From Novosphingobium sp. MW5 (GTDB lineage Bacteria; Pseudomonadota; Alphaproteobacteria; Sphingomonadales; Sphingomonadaceae): DNA of 64,000 nt. Position 1 is the stretch's first letter, and each line of letters begins with the position of its first letter. This document shows, piece after piece, positions 35,411 to 44,604 of this stretch. The stretch lies in NCBI GenBank assembly GCA_025938935.1, contig JAPCWB010000001.1, positions 3,348,001 to 3,412,000 on the forward strand. Reading direction: 5' to 3'. Position numbers and translations under genes: made by a program. The notes under the pieces are model-generated. The model was not told where the DNA came from and did no database searches. It was given only the letters and a program-made list of their open reading frames with translations.

Positions 35411-36452
35411 CTCCCTGCAGCGCCAGTACAAGCCGCGCTGCCTTGGCAAACAGGGTGGGCAATCCCGCCTCTTCCAAGTGCGCAATCGGCCACCATTCGC
35501 CTTCGTTCATCGGCATCCTAGCGTGAACCGCGCCCGAATAAAGCTGCACTGACAGGGCAAGATGGAAATGGGTGAAGGTGTGGCTGACCTGCCCGCCAAT
35601 TCGCCACTCACCCACGACGGGCGGCGCGCCCGAACCGTCGGTGCGCGCGCTCCAGCCATCATCGGGCAGCGCGCGCATCCCGCCCAGCATGCCCTTGCCT
35701 TCGCGCCGTACCAGCCAGACGGCACCGTCGCGCTCGATCCAGAAGGCGTTGCCATGACGCTGCGGCTTGGCCTTCTTGGGCGCCTTCACTGGCAGGCCCT
35801 CCGCCCGGTCCTTGCCTTGACACGCGCGGCTCAGCGGGCAGCGCAGGCAGCGGGGGCTCCGCGGTGTGCAGATGGAGGAACCGAGGTCCATCATGGCCTG
35901 GGCGAAATCACCCGAACGCTGGTCGGGCGTGATCCGGTCCGCCGCCACGCGGATTTCCTTGCGTGCGGCGGGGAGCGGTGTGTCGATGGCAAAGAGCCGC
36001 GCCACCACCCGCTCGACATTGGCATCGACCACGACAGCGCGCTGGCCAAAGGCAATCGCCGCCACGGCAGCGGCGGTATAGTCGCCCAGCCCCGGCAGGG
36101 AGCGCAGTTCGGCTTCGCTTTCGGGAAAGGCCCCGCCCCGCGCCGCCACCGCACGCGCGCAGGCCAGCAGATTGCGGGCGCGGGCGTAATAGCCGAGCCC
36201 TGCCCAGGCACTCATAACCTCGGCATCATCGGCGGCGGCGAGGTCCAGCACGGTCGGCCAGCGCTCCGTGAACTTCGCGAAATAGTCCTTCACTGCCGCT
36301 ACCGTGGTCTGCTGGAGCATGACCTCGGAAAGCCAGACACGATAAGGATCGGGTGCGGGCGTCCCCGGCGGCGCACGCCACGGCAATACGCGGGCATGGC
36401 TATCATACCAGCTTAACAGGGGGCCTGCGATGTCCTGCACTCTGGCATCCAT
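35403..36452 (-). CDS. mutY: A/G-specific adenine glycosylase MutY
   Basis: A 349-residue DNA glycosylase that removes adenine opposite 8-oxoguanine. Features are LSEVMLQQTTVAAV with the catalytic Glu, the helix-hairpin-helix PGLGDYTAAAVAAIAFG with the catalytic Asp further on (VVDANVERV), the 4Fe-4S motif C-x6-C-x2-C-x5-C (CTPRSPRCLRCPLSRAC), and a C-terminal NUDIX-like 8-oxoG recognition domain. The start at 36452 removes an unlikely upstream extension. It is divergent from DUF721, 29 bases apart. Confidence 0.96.
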   Translation of the reverse strand: MDARVQDIAGPLLSWYDSHARVLPWRAPPGTPAPDPYRVWLSEVMLQQTTVAAVKDYFAKFTERWPTVLDLAAADDAEVMSAWAGLGYYARARNLLACARAVAARGGAFPESEAELRSLPGLGDYTAAAVAAIAFGQRAVVVDANVERVVARLFAIDTPLPAARKEIRVAADRITPDQRSGDFAQAMMDLGSSICTPRSPRCLRCPLSRACQGKDRAEGLPVKAPKKAKPQRHGNAFWIERDGAVWLVRREGKGMLGGMRALPDDGWSARTDGSGAPPVVGEWRIGGQVSHTFTHFHLALSVQLYSGAVHARMPMNEGEWWPIAHLEEAGLPTLFAKAARLVLALQGDD

Positions 36453-36481
36453 CGGCGCGCTATGGCATGGCCTGCGGCGCA

Positions 36482-37052
36482 ATGGAACGGGACGGCGAAA
36501 GCAAGGGCGGGAAGACGCCCGGCAAGACTGGCGGCAAGGGCAAGTCGGCCGGCCAGAAGCTCTACGAGCGCCCGCGCGGCGGCCCCGCGCGCGCCGTGGC
36601 CGACCTTATGCCCGACATCGGCCGCACGGCCTTCCGCCGCTTCGGCTTCGTGCAATCAAGCGTGGTCACGCGCTGGCCCGAAATTGTCGGCGCACGCCAA
36701 GCCCGCGTCTGCATGCCCGAAGCGATCCGCTTCCCCCGGCGAAAAGAGCGAGGGCATCCTCGAACTCGTCGTCGTGCCTGCCCATGCCCCGATGATCCAG
36801 CACGTGGTGCCCGAGATTATCGAACGGGTGAACCGCTTCTTCGGATATAATGCCGTCGCACGCGTCAAGCTTCGGCAAGGCGCGGTTAAGGCACCGCCTG
36901 CTGGAGAAAAACCCGCCGCGCCGCCCAGCCTGAAGCCCATTCCGATGGAACTGGGCGAAAGCCTGCGCGATATCGGCGACCCGGAACTGCGCACCGTGCT
37001 CGAATCGCTGGCGCGCAGTCTCGATGCCAGTTCTGACAATGGAAAAGCCTGA
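36482..37052 (+). pseudogene. DUF721 family protein, frame changed at a C run (36733-36737)
   Basis: DUF721 (DciA-like) protein divided between two frames. The first part, from ATG 36482 (or 36467), reads LMPDIGRTAFRRFGFVQSSV and RWPEIVGARQARVCMPEAIRFP. The second continues in another frame with GEKSEGILELVVVPAHAPMIQHV and ERVNRFFGYNAVARVKL to the stop at 37052. The change is equivalent to one extra or two missing bases within CCCCC at 36733-36737. DciA-type proteins load the replicative helicase in many bacteria, so a real null would be surprising. The next gene begins one base after its stop. Confidence 0.8.
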
Positions 37053-37742
37053 ATGAACCTGTTTCGCTCTGCCCTGATCCTCCTCGCCGCCGCGGCGACC
37101 CTTGGCGCTACCAAGCCCGCGCTTGCCCCGGCGCCCAAGGCCAACTGGACCGCAACTGTCAGCCGCACGCCGGGCGATGCCCACCTGCTCGGCAATCCGG
37201 CGGCACGAGTGAAGCTCGTTGAATATGTCAGCTACACCTGCTCACACTGCGCGGATTTCGAAGTTCAGGCGGGCAGCGAGATCGCCATGGGCTTTATCAA
37301 GCCGGGCACCGGATCGATGGAGTTCCGCCCCTTTTTCCGCAACCAGATCGATATTGCCGCCACGCTGATGGCCTATTGCGGCGCGCCCAGCCGCTTTATG
37401 GGCAACCACGCAGCCCTGCTGCGCGGCCAGAAAGGTTGGCTGGGGCCCGTCACCGTCGGCCAGCAAAAGCGCTGGGAATCGCTCGGTTTCGCCGCCCGGA
37501 TGCGGGCGATCGCCAGCGATCTCAAGCTCTATGACCTGTTCATCAGGCGCGGCTACAACCGCACCGACCTCGACATCTGCCTCGCCAACGAGGGCCTTGC
37601 CCGGCGCATTTCGTCGGAGAACCAGACGGCGGAATCGGTGATGGGCATCCAGGGCACTCCCACCTTCCTGCTCAACGAGCGCCTGATCGACGCGGGGGAC
37701 TGGCGCTCGCTGCGCCCCTATCTCGCTGCTGCCACCCGCTGA
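37053..37742 (+). CDS. DsbA-like thioredoxin-fold protein, periplasmic
   Basis: A 229-residue exported thiol-disulfide oxidoreductase. The signal peptide is residues 1-20 or so, the thioredoxin-fold active site is CSHC (C63, C66), and the cis-proline loop is GIQGTPTFLLN. It is the immediate downstream neighbour of DUF721 (no gap). It may introduce or reshuffle disulfides in secreted proteins. A second family member follows 95 bases later. Confidence 0.87.
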   Translation: MNLFRSALILLAAAATLGATKPALAPAPKANWTATVSRTPGDAHLLGNPAARVKLVEYVSYTCSHCADFEVQAGSEIAMGFIKPGTGSMEFRPFFRNQIDIAATLMAYCGAPSRFMGNHAALLRGQKGWLGPVTVGQQKRWESLGFAARMRAIASDLKLYDLFIRRGYNRTDLDICLANEGLARRISSENQTAESVMGIQGTPTFLLNERLIDAGDWRSLRPYLAAATR

Positions 37743-37759
37743 ACCTGTGGACACATCTG

Positions 37760-37780
37760 GGGGCAGGATCAGCTTGCCCC
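37760..37780 (+). terminator. Weak hairpin between the two DsbA-like genes
   Basis: GGGGCA (37760-37765) and TGCCCC (37775-37780) form a six-base stem with a nine-base loop. Only a short pyrimidine tract follows, so it could attenuate rather than end transcription into the second DsbA-like gene. Confidence 0.25.
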
Positions 37781-37837
37781 TTCCCTGAAACCTGCGGATT
37801 GCTAGCCTGTCCGCCCCAATTTCCCGAGGATGCCCCA

Positions 37838-38605
37838 ATGACCTTCCGAGTCGCCCGCCGCCTTGCCCTTACCACCGCCGCCGTCGCGCTCACGCTCGGC
37901 CTTGCGAGCTGCGGCAAGGAAGATCCTTCGGCTGCCGCATCGGGCACGCCGATCGTCTCTGCCACCCCGCACGCCAACGTGCCGCCGCCAGCGGGCAAGA
38001 CATGGGTCGAAGTGGTCGAGGAAACGCCCGATGGCGGCTACCGTGTCGGCAACCCGAACGCTCCGGTCAAGCTGCTGGAGTACGGCTCGCTGTCCTGCCC
38101 GCACTGCGCCAAGCTGGCGCAGGACGGCTTCAAGAAGCTGTTCGGTGAATATATCGCCTCTGGCCGGCTGAGCTTCGAATTCCGCTCCTTCGCCATCCAC
38201 CCGCAGGACGTGCCGCTGACGGTCATGGTCCAGTGCGGACCCAAGGAAAGCTACGTGAACCTTGTCGAGCAGGTCTATGCCAACTTCGACGAACTGGGCG
38301 CGGCCACGCAGAAGGGCGCGCAGCAGGCGGAAGCCGCGCTGACCCTGCCGGAAAACCAGCGTTTCGTCGCCATGGCCCAGGCGATCGGCCTGCCCGAGTT
38401 CTTCGCCCAGCGCGGGATTTCGGTCGAGCAGGGCAAGGCCTGCCTTGCCGACTTCAACAAGTCCAAGAAGGTTGCCGAACTGGCCAATGCCTATGGCGAA
38501 AAGGGCATCAATTCGACCCCGACGCTGTTCATCAACGACGTCCGCTTCGAAAAGACCGACTGGAACGACCTCGACGCGGCATTGAAGGCCGCTGGCGTCC
38601 GCTAG
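37838..38605 (+). CDS. DsbA-like thioredoxin-fold lipoprotein
   Basis: A 255-residue thiol oxidoreductase predicted to be lipid-anchored. The lipobox LASC puts the lipidated cysteine at C25, a Pro-rich linker follows, and the active site is CPHC (C87, C90) in EYGSLSCPHCAKL. The cis-proline is in GINSTPTLFIND. It differs from the preceding paralogue in having a membrane anchor and the CPHC rather than CSHC dipeptide, which suggests different redox potentials (inference). It ends 30 bases before smc. Confidence 0.9.
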   Translation: MTFRVARRLALTTAAVALTLGLASCGKEDPSAAASGTPIVSATPHANVPPPAGKTWVEVVEETPDGGYRVGNPNAPVKLLEYGSLSCPHCAKLAQDGFKKLFGEYIASGRLSFEFRSFAIHPQDVPLTVMVQCGPKESYVNLVEQVYANFDELGAATQKGAQQAEAALTLPENQRFVAMAQAIGLPEFFAQRGISVEQGKACLADFNKSKKVAELANAYGEKGINSTPTLFINDVRFEKTDWNDLDAALKAAGVR

Positions 38606-38635
38606 TCCGGCCAAGGGGGGCAGGCAGGACCGGCG

Positions 38636-41600
38636 ATGCGCATCAAGCGGCTCAAGCTCAGCGGTTTCAAGAGCTTCGTCGAGCCTGCAGAACTGCGCAT
38701 CGAAAGCGGGCTGACCGGCGTTGTCGGCCCCAACGGCTGCGGCAAGTCCAACCTGCTTGAAGCCATCCGCTGGGTGATGGGCGAAAACTCGCCCAAGAGC
38801 CTGCGCGGTGGCGGCATGGAAGACGTGATCTTCGCCGGCACCGCCCAGCGCCCCAGCCGCGATTTTGCCGAAGTCGTGCTCCACGCCGAGGATGGCGAGG
38901 GCGAGGAGCTCGAAGTTGTCCGCCGCATCGAACGCGGCGCGGGCAGCGCTTACCGCGTCAACGGCCGGGACGTGCGTGCCAAGGACGTGGCGCTGGTCTT
39001 CGCCGACGCCGCCACGGGAGCGCATTCCCCAGCTCTCGTCAGCCAGGGCAAGATCGCCGCGGTTATCGCCGCCAAACCCGCCGAGCGCCGCCAGATGCTG
39101 GAAGAGGCAGCGGGCATTGCCGGCCTTCACGTGCGGCGCAAGGACGCAGAACAGAAGCTGCGCGCGACCGAGGCCAACCTTGCCCGGCTTGAAGACATCA
39201 TGGGCCAGCTCGACCAGCAGATCGGCACCCTGCGCCGGCAGGCCCGGCAGGCCGAGCGCTATACCGTGTTGTCGGACAAGATCCGGCTGGCCGAGGCGCG
39301 GCTGGTCTTCGCCCGCTGGCGTGATGCTGCCAAGGCCGCCGATGCAGCACGCGCGGAGGCACAAAGTGCGGAGGCCAAGGTCGCCGAAGCGCAGGCCGCG
39401 CTGAATGCCGCCCAGAAGGCGCAGCACGAAGGCGCAGAAAAGCTGGCCGAGGCGCGCGATGAACTGGCCGACCGGCGTGACGATGCCTCTGCCCATGGAC
39501 ACCGGCAGGCGGCGCTGACCACCCAGCTCGAAGCCGCCGAACAACGGCTCAAGGACCTGGTCCGCCAGCGCACCCGGCTGGAGGAAGACCGCGGCGATGC
39601 CGACCGGCTGACGCGCGACGCCGCCGAGGCGCTGGCGCGGTTGGAAAAGGACCTGGCCGAAGGGTTGGCCGCGCTGGAACGCGACGAAAAGCGCCGCCCT
39701 GAAATGGCCAGCGCGCTCGACAATGCGGACCGTGCGGCACGGCAGGCCGAACTGGCACTGGCCCAGGCCACGGCGGAGCAGGCCGGGGTCGAGGCGGAAT
39801 GGCGCGTGGCCGATGCCGAACTGGCGGCTGCCCAGCAGCGCCTGCAACGGCTCGACAACGAAATTGCCCGGCAGGATAGCCTGCGCGCCGCGCTCGCCAA
39901 CGAAGGCGATCCCGAGGCCGCGCTTGCCGATGCCGAAAAGCGGCGCGCTGAGGCCGAAGCAGACCTTGCCAAGGCCCGAACCGCGCTGGAAAGCCAGCAG
40001 GCACGCAAAGCCGAACTGCAAGCGGCGCGCGACGCAGCCGGCTCTGCGCTAGCCAGCGCCAAGGCCGAACTGACCGGGGTCGAGCGCGAACACGCCGCCC
40101 TCGCCCGCGACCGCGAAGCCCGCGCGCGGCAGGCCAAGGGCGGCCACGGAATGACCGCCGCGATCGACGCCCTGCGCGCCGCCCCGGGCTACGAGCGCGC
40201 GCTCGCCGCCGTTTTGGGCCGGGATGCCAAGGCGGGTCTTGGCGCAGCACCGGCCGGAGCAGACGGCCGATTCTGGACCGGGGCCGATGCGCCCAAGCCG
40301 GTCAAGGACAGTCTGGCAGCCCATGTCGGCACCTGCCCGCCTGAACTGGCCGCGCGTCTCGCCTTGGTTCATGTCGTCGATGCGGACGATGGCCGCACTC
40401 TGAATCCCGGCGAATGGCTGGTCACCCGCGACGGCGCGCTGCGCCGCTGGGATGGCTTCGTTGCACGCGGTGAAGGCGCGGCGGAAGCGGCACGGCTGGA
40501 AGCGGAGAACCGCTTTGCCGCGCTGGAAGAGCAGCTGCCCCCGCTGCGCGCTGCCGTGGCCGAAGCGGAAGGCGCGGCACAGGCAATCCAGTCCGAACTC
40601 AGCGAACTGCAACTGACCGTGATCGCCTCTGAGCGCGCCGTGGCCGCCGCCGCCGATGCCGAGCGCACGGCCCTGCGCGCTCTCGATCAGGCCGAGGCGG
40701 CCAAAGCGCGGCTTGAGGCGCGCAGCGCGGAACTGGCGGCTGCGGCAGAAGACCTGTCAGAACAGAGGACCGCCGCCGAAGTCGAACTCGCCGCCGCCGC
40801 CGCGCGCCGCGCCGGGCTGCCCGATCCCGAAAGCGGCCGCGCCCAGCTATCCGCCGCGCAGGCAAAGAACGATGCCGCGCGCACCGCGATGCAGGCTGCC
40901 ACGGCTGCGCTTGCCGCGCATGACCAAGCACTCGCCGTGGCGCGTGAGCGGACCAACGCCCAGCGATCCGACATGGCCAGCTGGCAGGCGCGCGCCGGCG
41001 ATGCCGCCAATCGCCTCGCCCAGATGGGCCTCCGCTTCGAGGAGATCGAGGCCGAGCAGGCGATCGTCGGGGCCAAGCCGGCGTCGCTGATGAAGGAGAT
41101 CGAAGCCGGACAGGCCGTGCGCGAACGACTGACCGCCGAACTTGCCGCCGCCGAAGCCTCAGTAACCGCCGCCGCCGAAGAGGCCCGCAAGGCCGACACC
41201 GAATTCGCCCGCGCCAATGAAGCGCTCGCCACCGCACGCGAAGCCCGTGCCGGAGCCGCTGCCCGCGCCGAGAACGAGGAAGAGCGCCGCGCGGAAATGG
41301 GGCGCATTTCGGGCGAACGCTTCCAGTGCCCGCCGCCGCTACTGCCCGAACGGTTCGAATTTGTTGCCGCCGAGGTCTCCGGTTCGGGCGAGGAATCGGC
41401 AACCATGGACCGCTTGGTTGCCGAGCGCGAACGCATCGGCCCGGTCAACCTCGTCGCCGCCGAGGAGCTCAAGGTAGCCGAGGAGCGCCACGGCACCAGC
41501 CTCGCCGAACAGGCCGAACTGGCCGAGGCGGTCAACCGCCTGCGCGGCTCCATCGGCAACCTCAATCGCGAGGGCCGCGAGCGGCTGCGCGCCGCTTTCG

Positions 41601-42064
41601 AGGCAGTCAACGGTCACTTCCAGGAACTGTTCACCAAGCTGTTCCAAGGCGGGCAGGCTCACCTCGCGCTGATCGACAGCGACGATCCGCTTGAGGCGGG
41701 GCTCGAAATCTTCGCCCAGCCGCCCGGCAAGCGGCTGCAATCGCTGACCCTGCTTTCCGGCGGCGAACAGGCGCTGACTGCGGTCGCGCTGATCTTCGCC
41801 CTGTTCCTCACCAATCCCGCGCCGATCTGCGTGCTCGACGAAGTCGACGCGCCGCTCGATGACGCCAATATCGAGCGATTCTGCGACATGCTCGACGCCA
41901 TGGTGGGCGAGACGGACACCCGCTACCTCATCGTCACGCACAACGCCGTGACCATGAGCCGCATGCACCGCCTGTTCGGCGTGACCATGGTCGAACAGGG
42001 CGTCAGCCGCCTCGTCAGCGTCGACCTTGGCGGGGCTGAAGAATTGCTGGCGGCAGCGCAGTAG
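38636..42064 (+). CDS. smc: Chromosome segregation protein SMC
   Basis: A 1142-residue structural-maintenance-of-chromosomes ATPase. The N-terminal half-ATPase has Walker A GPNGCGKSNLLEAI. Long heptad-rich coiled coils are rich in Ala/Glu/Arg, interrupted by a hinge at about residues 500-610 (GHGMTAAIDALRAAPGYERA to GEWLVTRDGALRRWDG). The C-terminal half has signature LLSGGEQALTAVAL and Walker B PICVLDEVDAPLDD. It condenses and segregates DNA with ScpAB. Very high GC and Ala content produces long antisense open frames that are not genes. Confidence 0.97.
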   Translation: MRIKRLKLSGFKSFVEPAELRIESGLTGVVGPNGCGKSNLLEAIRWVMGENSPKSLRGGGMEDVIFAGTAQRPSRDFAEVVLHAEDGEGEELEVVRRIERGAGSAYRVNGRDVRAKDVALVFADAATGAHSPALVSQGKIAAVIAAKPAERRQMLEEAAGIAGLHVRRKDAEQKLRATEANLARLEDIMGQLDQQIGTLRRQARQAERYTVLSDKIRLAEARLVFARWRDAAKAADAARAEAQSAEAKVAEAQAALNAAQKAQHEGAEKLAEARDELADRRDDASAHGHRQAALTTQLEAAEQRLKDLVRQRTRLEEDRGDADRLTRDAAEALARLEKDLAEGLAALERDEKRRPEMASALDNADRAARQAELALAQATAEQAGVEAEWRVADAELAAAQQRLQRLDNEIARQDSLRAALANEGDPEAALADAEKRRAEAEADLAKARTALESQQARKAELQAARDAAGSALASAKAELTGVEREHAALARDREARARQAKGGHGMTAAIDALRAAPGYERALAAVLGRDAKAGLGAAPAGADGRFWTGADAPKPVKDSLAAHVGTCPPELAARLALVHVVDADDGRTLNPGEWLVTRDGALRRWDGFVARGEGAAEAARLEAENRFAALEEQLPPLRAAVAEAEGAAQAIQSELSELQLTVIASERAVAAAADAERTALRALDQAEAAKARLEARSAELAAAAEDLSEQRTAAEVELAAAAARRAGLPDPESGRAQLSAAQAKNDAARTAMQAATAALAAHDQALAVARERTNAQRSDMASWQARAGDAANRLAQMGLRFEEIEAEQAIVGAKPASLMKEIEAGQAVRERLTAELAAAEASVTAAAEEARKADTEFARANEALATAREARAGAAARAENEEERRAEMGRISGERFQCPPPLLPERFEFVAAEVSGSGEESATMDRLVAERERIGPVNLVAAEELKVAEERHGTSLAEQAELAEAVNRLRGSIGNLNREGRERLRAAFEAVNGHFQELFTKLFQGGQAHLALIDSDDPLEAGLEIFAQPPGKRLQSLTLLSGGEQALTAVALIFALFLTNPAPICVLDEVDAPLDDANIERFCDMLDAMVGETDTRYLIVTHNAVTMSRMHRLFGVTMVEQGVSRLVSVDLGGAEELLAAAQ

Positions 42065-42083
42065 GCCGCCACCAGCCCATCCC

Positions 42084-43901
42084 TTACTTCTGCGCCGCGA
42101 TCCAGTCATCGACGCGGCGTTCGAGCACCGGGAGCGGCATTGATCCGCCGCCGACGATCAAGTCATCGAAGGCCCTGATGTCGAACTTCGGCCCCAGCGC
42201 TTTCTCCGCCTTGGCGCGCAGCTCCATGATCTTGATCATGCCGATCTTGTAGCCCGTCGCCTGCCCCGGCAGCGTGATGTAGCGGCGCACTTCGGAGCGG
42301 GCCTGCTGCGCAGGCAGGCGGCCGGTGGAGGTCATGTAGGCGACCGCCTGGTCTTCGCTCCAGCCCATGGCGTGGAGGCCCGTGTCAGTGACCAGCCGCG
42401 CGGCGCGGAACAGCTCGGCGTCGAGCCGCATGAAGTCCGAGGCGACGTCGGGGTAAGCGCCCATTTCCTTGCAAAGCTGCTCCGAATAGAGCGCCCAGCC
42501 CTCGCTGTAGGCGACATAGCCGCTGGTCGTGCGGAACTTCGGCACGCCGGTCTGCCGCACGGCGATGTCACCTTGCATGACGTGGCCGGGGACGCCTTCA
42601 TGGCACATCAGGTCGATAGTCTTGGCCGGATCGAGCGTTTCACCCAGCAAGTGGAGATAGACGCGGCCCGGTCGCGCGCCATCGGGGCTCGGTCCGGCAG
42701 CGTGGGCGGCGCCGCCCGCAACCTCGCTGAAGGCCGGTTCGCGCACCACTTCGATGCGGTGGACCGGCTTCAGGTTGAAGCGCGCGCCGAGCAGTTCGCG
42801 GTTGCGCGCGATGGCAGCATTGGCAGCGTCGAGGTAGGCCTTGCGCAGTTCATCGGTGTAGGCTTGCGGCGGGAATTTCTTCGCACGGTCCGCATAGAAT
42901 GCGTTGCGATCGGCCAGCCCCGCCTGGCGGGCCAGCGCGTCCTGCTCGCCCTCGATCCGCTTCACCTCGGACAGGCCGATCTGGTGGACTTGCGCGGCGG
43001 AGAGGTCGAGCGTGGTGTTGAGCTTGAGCGCGGCAGCATACCACGCCGCCCCGCCGGGCAGCGATCCCGAGCCCACCTTGCCGCCCGGAGCACCCGGAAG
43101 CGCGGCCTGCGCCCACGCGGCCACCCGGTCGTAAGCCGGCTTGGTGGCGAGGATGGCGGAAGCCGCAGAGGCCAGCAGCGACTTCGCCTCGTCAGCTGAG
43201 ACCTTGCCGTCCTTTTCCAGCTTGCCCACCTTGGCGCGGGCATCGGCCATCAGCGCCGAATCCGCCCCGCCATCGAAGGGCGCGCCGCTGGTCAGCGATT
43301 TGGCAGATGCTATCACGCGTTCCACCTGGAACCTGGGCACGCGGATGCCCTGCTGTTGCGACTGCACTGTCTGGATCCGGGCCGTGTCGAGCATCCTGGG
43401 CAGGCCCTGAAGCCGCGCGATATAGCCGCGCATGTCGGCCGCATCCTTTACCGTGTGGGTGTTGATCAGGAAGTCGGGCAGCTGCGCATGGGCCGAATAG
43501 AGCGTCGAATAGAACGGCGGCTGGTAGCGGCGGAACTTGAACTGCAGCTCCAGCCGCTCAAGCTCGACGATCCACATGTCGTAGTTGGCCTTGCCGGTGG
43601 CGGAGAGGCTGGCGCGGTTGAACGCCGCCTTCATCCGGGCAACGCTGGCGCGGCGGCTCTGCAGGCGCTTGAGCTGCCCCGCTGCGGTCGTGTCATCCCA
43701 GCGGTCGATCCCGTCCTTCAGCCCCAACCGCGTGGCAAGCTGCGGCCGCAGTTTGAGGTCCTCGGCAAATTCCTTGTCGAGGAAGGCAGTCAGCCGGGCG
43801 TCCTCCGCCTCAGCCGAAGCGGCGGCGGGAGCTGCGATAACGGGAACCGAAGCAAGCGGGACGAGGGCAAAAGCGGCAACGGAAAGCAACAGACGCGACA
43901 T
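42084..43901 (-). CDS. DUF885 family exported metallopeptidase-like protein
   Basis: A 605-residue secreted protein of the DUF885 family, related to zinc carboxypeptidase/M32-like folds. The signal peptide covers residues 1-24 (ending IAAPA). The metal motif HExxH-like CHEGVPGHVMQ is intact, with a second helix YSEGWALYSEQLCKEMG bearing the downstream Glu. The C-terminal ATGYKIGMIKIMELR is conserved in the family. The start at 43899-43901 follows AAAGGAG. It is convergent with smc (19-base gap). Confidence 0.9.
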   Translation of the reverse strand: MSRLLLSVAAFALVPLASVPVIAAPAAASAEAEDARLTAFLDKEFAEDLKLRPQLATRLGLKDGIDRWDDTTAAGQLKRLQSRRASVARMKAAFNRASLSATGKANYDMWIVELERLELQFKFRRYQPPFYSTLYSAHAQLPDFLINTHTVKDAADMRGYIARLQGLPRMLDTARIQTVQSQQQGIRVPRFQVERVIASAKSLTSGAPFDGGADSALMADARAKVGKLEKDGKVSADEAKSLLASAASAILATKPAYDRVAAWAQAALPGAPGGKVGSGSLPGGAAWYAAALKLNTTLDLSAAQVHQIGLSEVKRIEGEQDALARQAGLADRNAFYADRAKKFPPQAYTDELRKAYLDAANAAIARNRELLGARFNLKPVHRIEVVREPAFSEVAGGAAHAAGPSPDGARPGRVYLHLLGETLDPAKTIDLMCHEGVPGHVMQGDIAVRQTGVPKFRTTSGYVAYSEGWALYSEQLCKEMGAYPDVASDFMRLDAELFRAARLVTDTGLHAMGWSEDQAVAYMTSTGRLPAQQARSEVRRYITLPGQATGYKIGMIKIMELRAKAEKALGPKFDIRAFDDLIVGGGSMPLPVLERRVDDWIAAQK

Positions 43902-43962
43902 CGAATTCTCCTTTATGCCGCGCAGCCTAACAGGCTTGCAGCGCCACTCAACCTCACAGGCT

Positions 43963-44604
43963 TCAAAGCAGGCCCGGCTGGCAGGGATCGCCCTTTGGCG
44001 TAGTACCGCCCCCCGCCCAGCGTTCTTCGGTGCGCTCGACGGTAAGTTCATCCTCCCAAGTCCGGCAGAGCGCCAGCGCATCCTCGGGACTTCCTTCGAG
44101 CCAGTACTCTTGCGCCGCGCGGGACAGGACGAGCGGCATCCGGTCATGCACCTCGGCCATCTGCGGGTGGCCATCGACCATGACGATCGTATAGACCTCA
44201 CCCCATTCCTCGCTCCAGCGCCACAGGCCGGCGACGGCGAACAGGTCCTGCCCCGGCAGCCCGTACCAAGTGCGCGTCATGCGGCCCTTCTCGCCCTCCG
44301 CCTCGGCCCAGTGCGAGACCGGGACGAGGCAGCGGCGCTTGACGAAGCTGTCACGCCAGAAGCCGGTGAGCAGCTTGTCCTCACGCGCGTTGGTGACGGG
44401 CTTGGGCTTGAGCGGCTGGCCCTGCTTGCCCTTCATGACCAGCGGGAAGCCCCAGGTCATAGAGCGTACCTGACCTTCGGCAATGACCAGGCCGGGATAG
44501 CCGGGGTACAGTTCCTCCGCCACGTTGAGCCCCGCCTGCGCCTCAACCTCGAACAGCTTGGCGACTTCCTGCGTGCCCTTGGTCATGCGGTAGAGGTTGC
44601 ACAT
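43963..44604 (-). CDS. SRAP family protein (YedK/HMCES-like abasic-site shield)
   Basis: A 213-residue SOS-response-associated peptidase family protein. Catalytic Cys2 directly follows the initiator Met (MCNLYRMTKG), which forms a thiazolidine crosslink to abasic sites in ssDNA in characterised homologues. NAREDK, RRCLVPVSHWAEAEGEKGR and HDRMPLVL are the other conserved motifs. The start shares bases with the ubiA stop (TGATG), so it may be coupled. In a continuous minus frame it appears fused to the ubiA middle part, but that is an artefact of frame changes in ubiA. Confidence 0.93.
   Translation of the reverse strand: MCNLYRMTKGTQEVAKLFEVEAQAGLNVAEELYPGYPGLVIAEGQVRSMTWGFPLVMKGKQGQPLKPKPVTNAREDKLLTGFWRDSFVKRRCLVPVSHWAEAEGEKGRMTRTWYGLPGQDLFAVAGLWRWSEEWGEVYTIVMVDGHPQMAEVHDRMPLVLSRAAQEYWLEGSPEDALALCRTWEDELTVERTEERWAGGGTTPKGDPCQPGLL

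Noticed and set aside
37802..40021. 739-codon minus-strand open frame opposite the lipoprotein and smc
   Set aside because: Shadow caused by the biased codon use of smc coiled coils.
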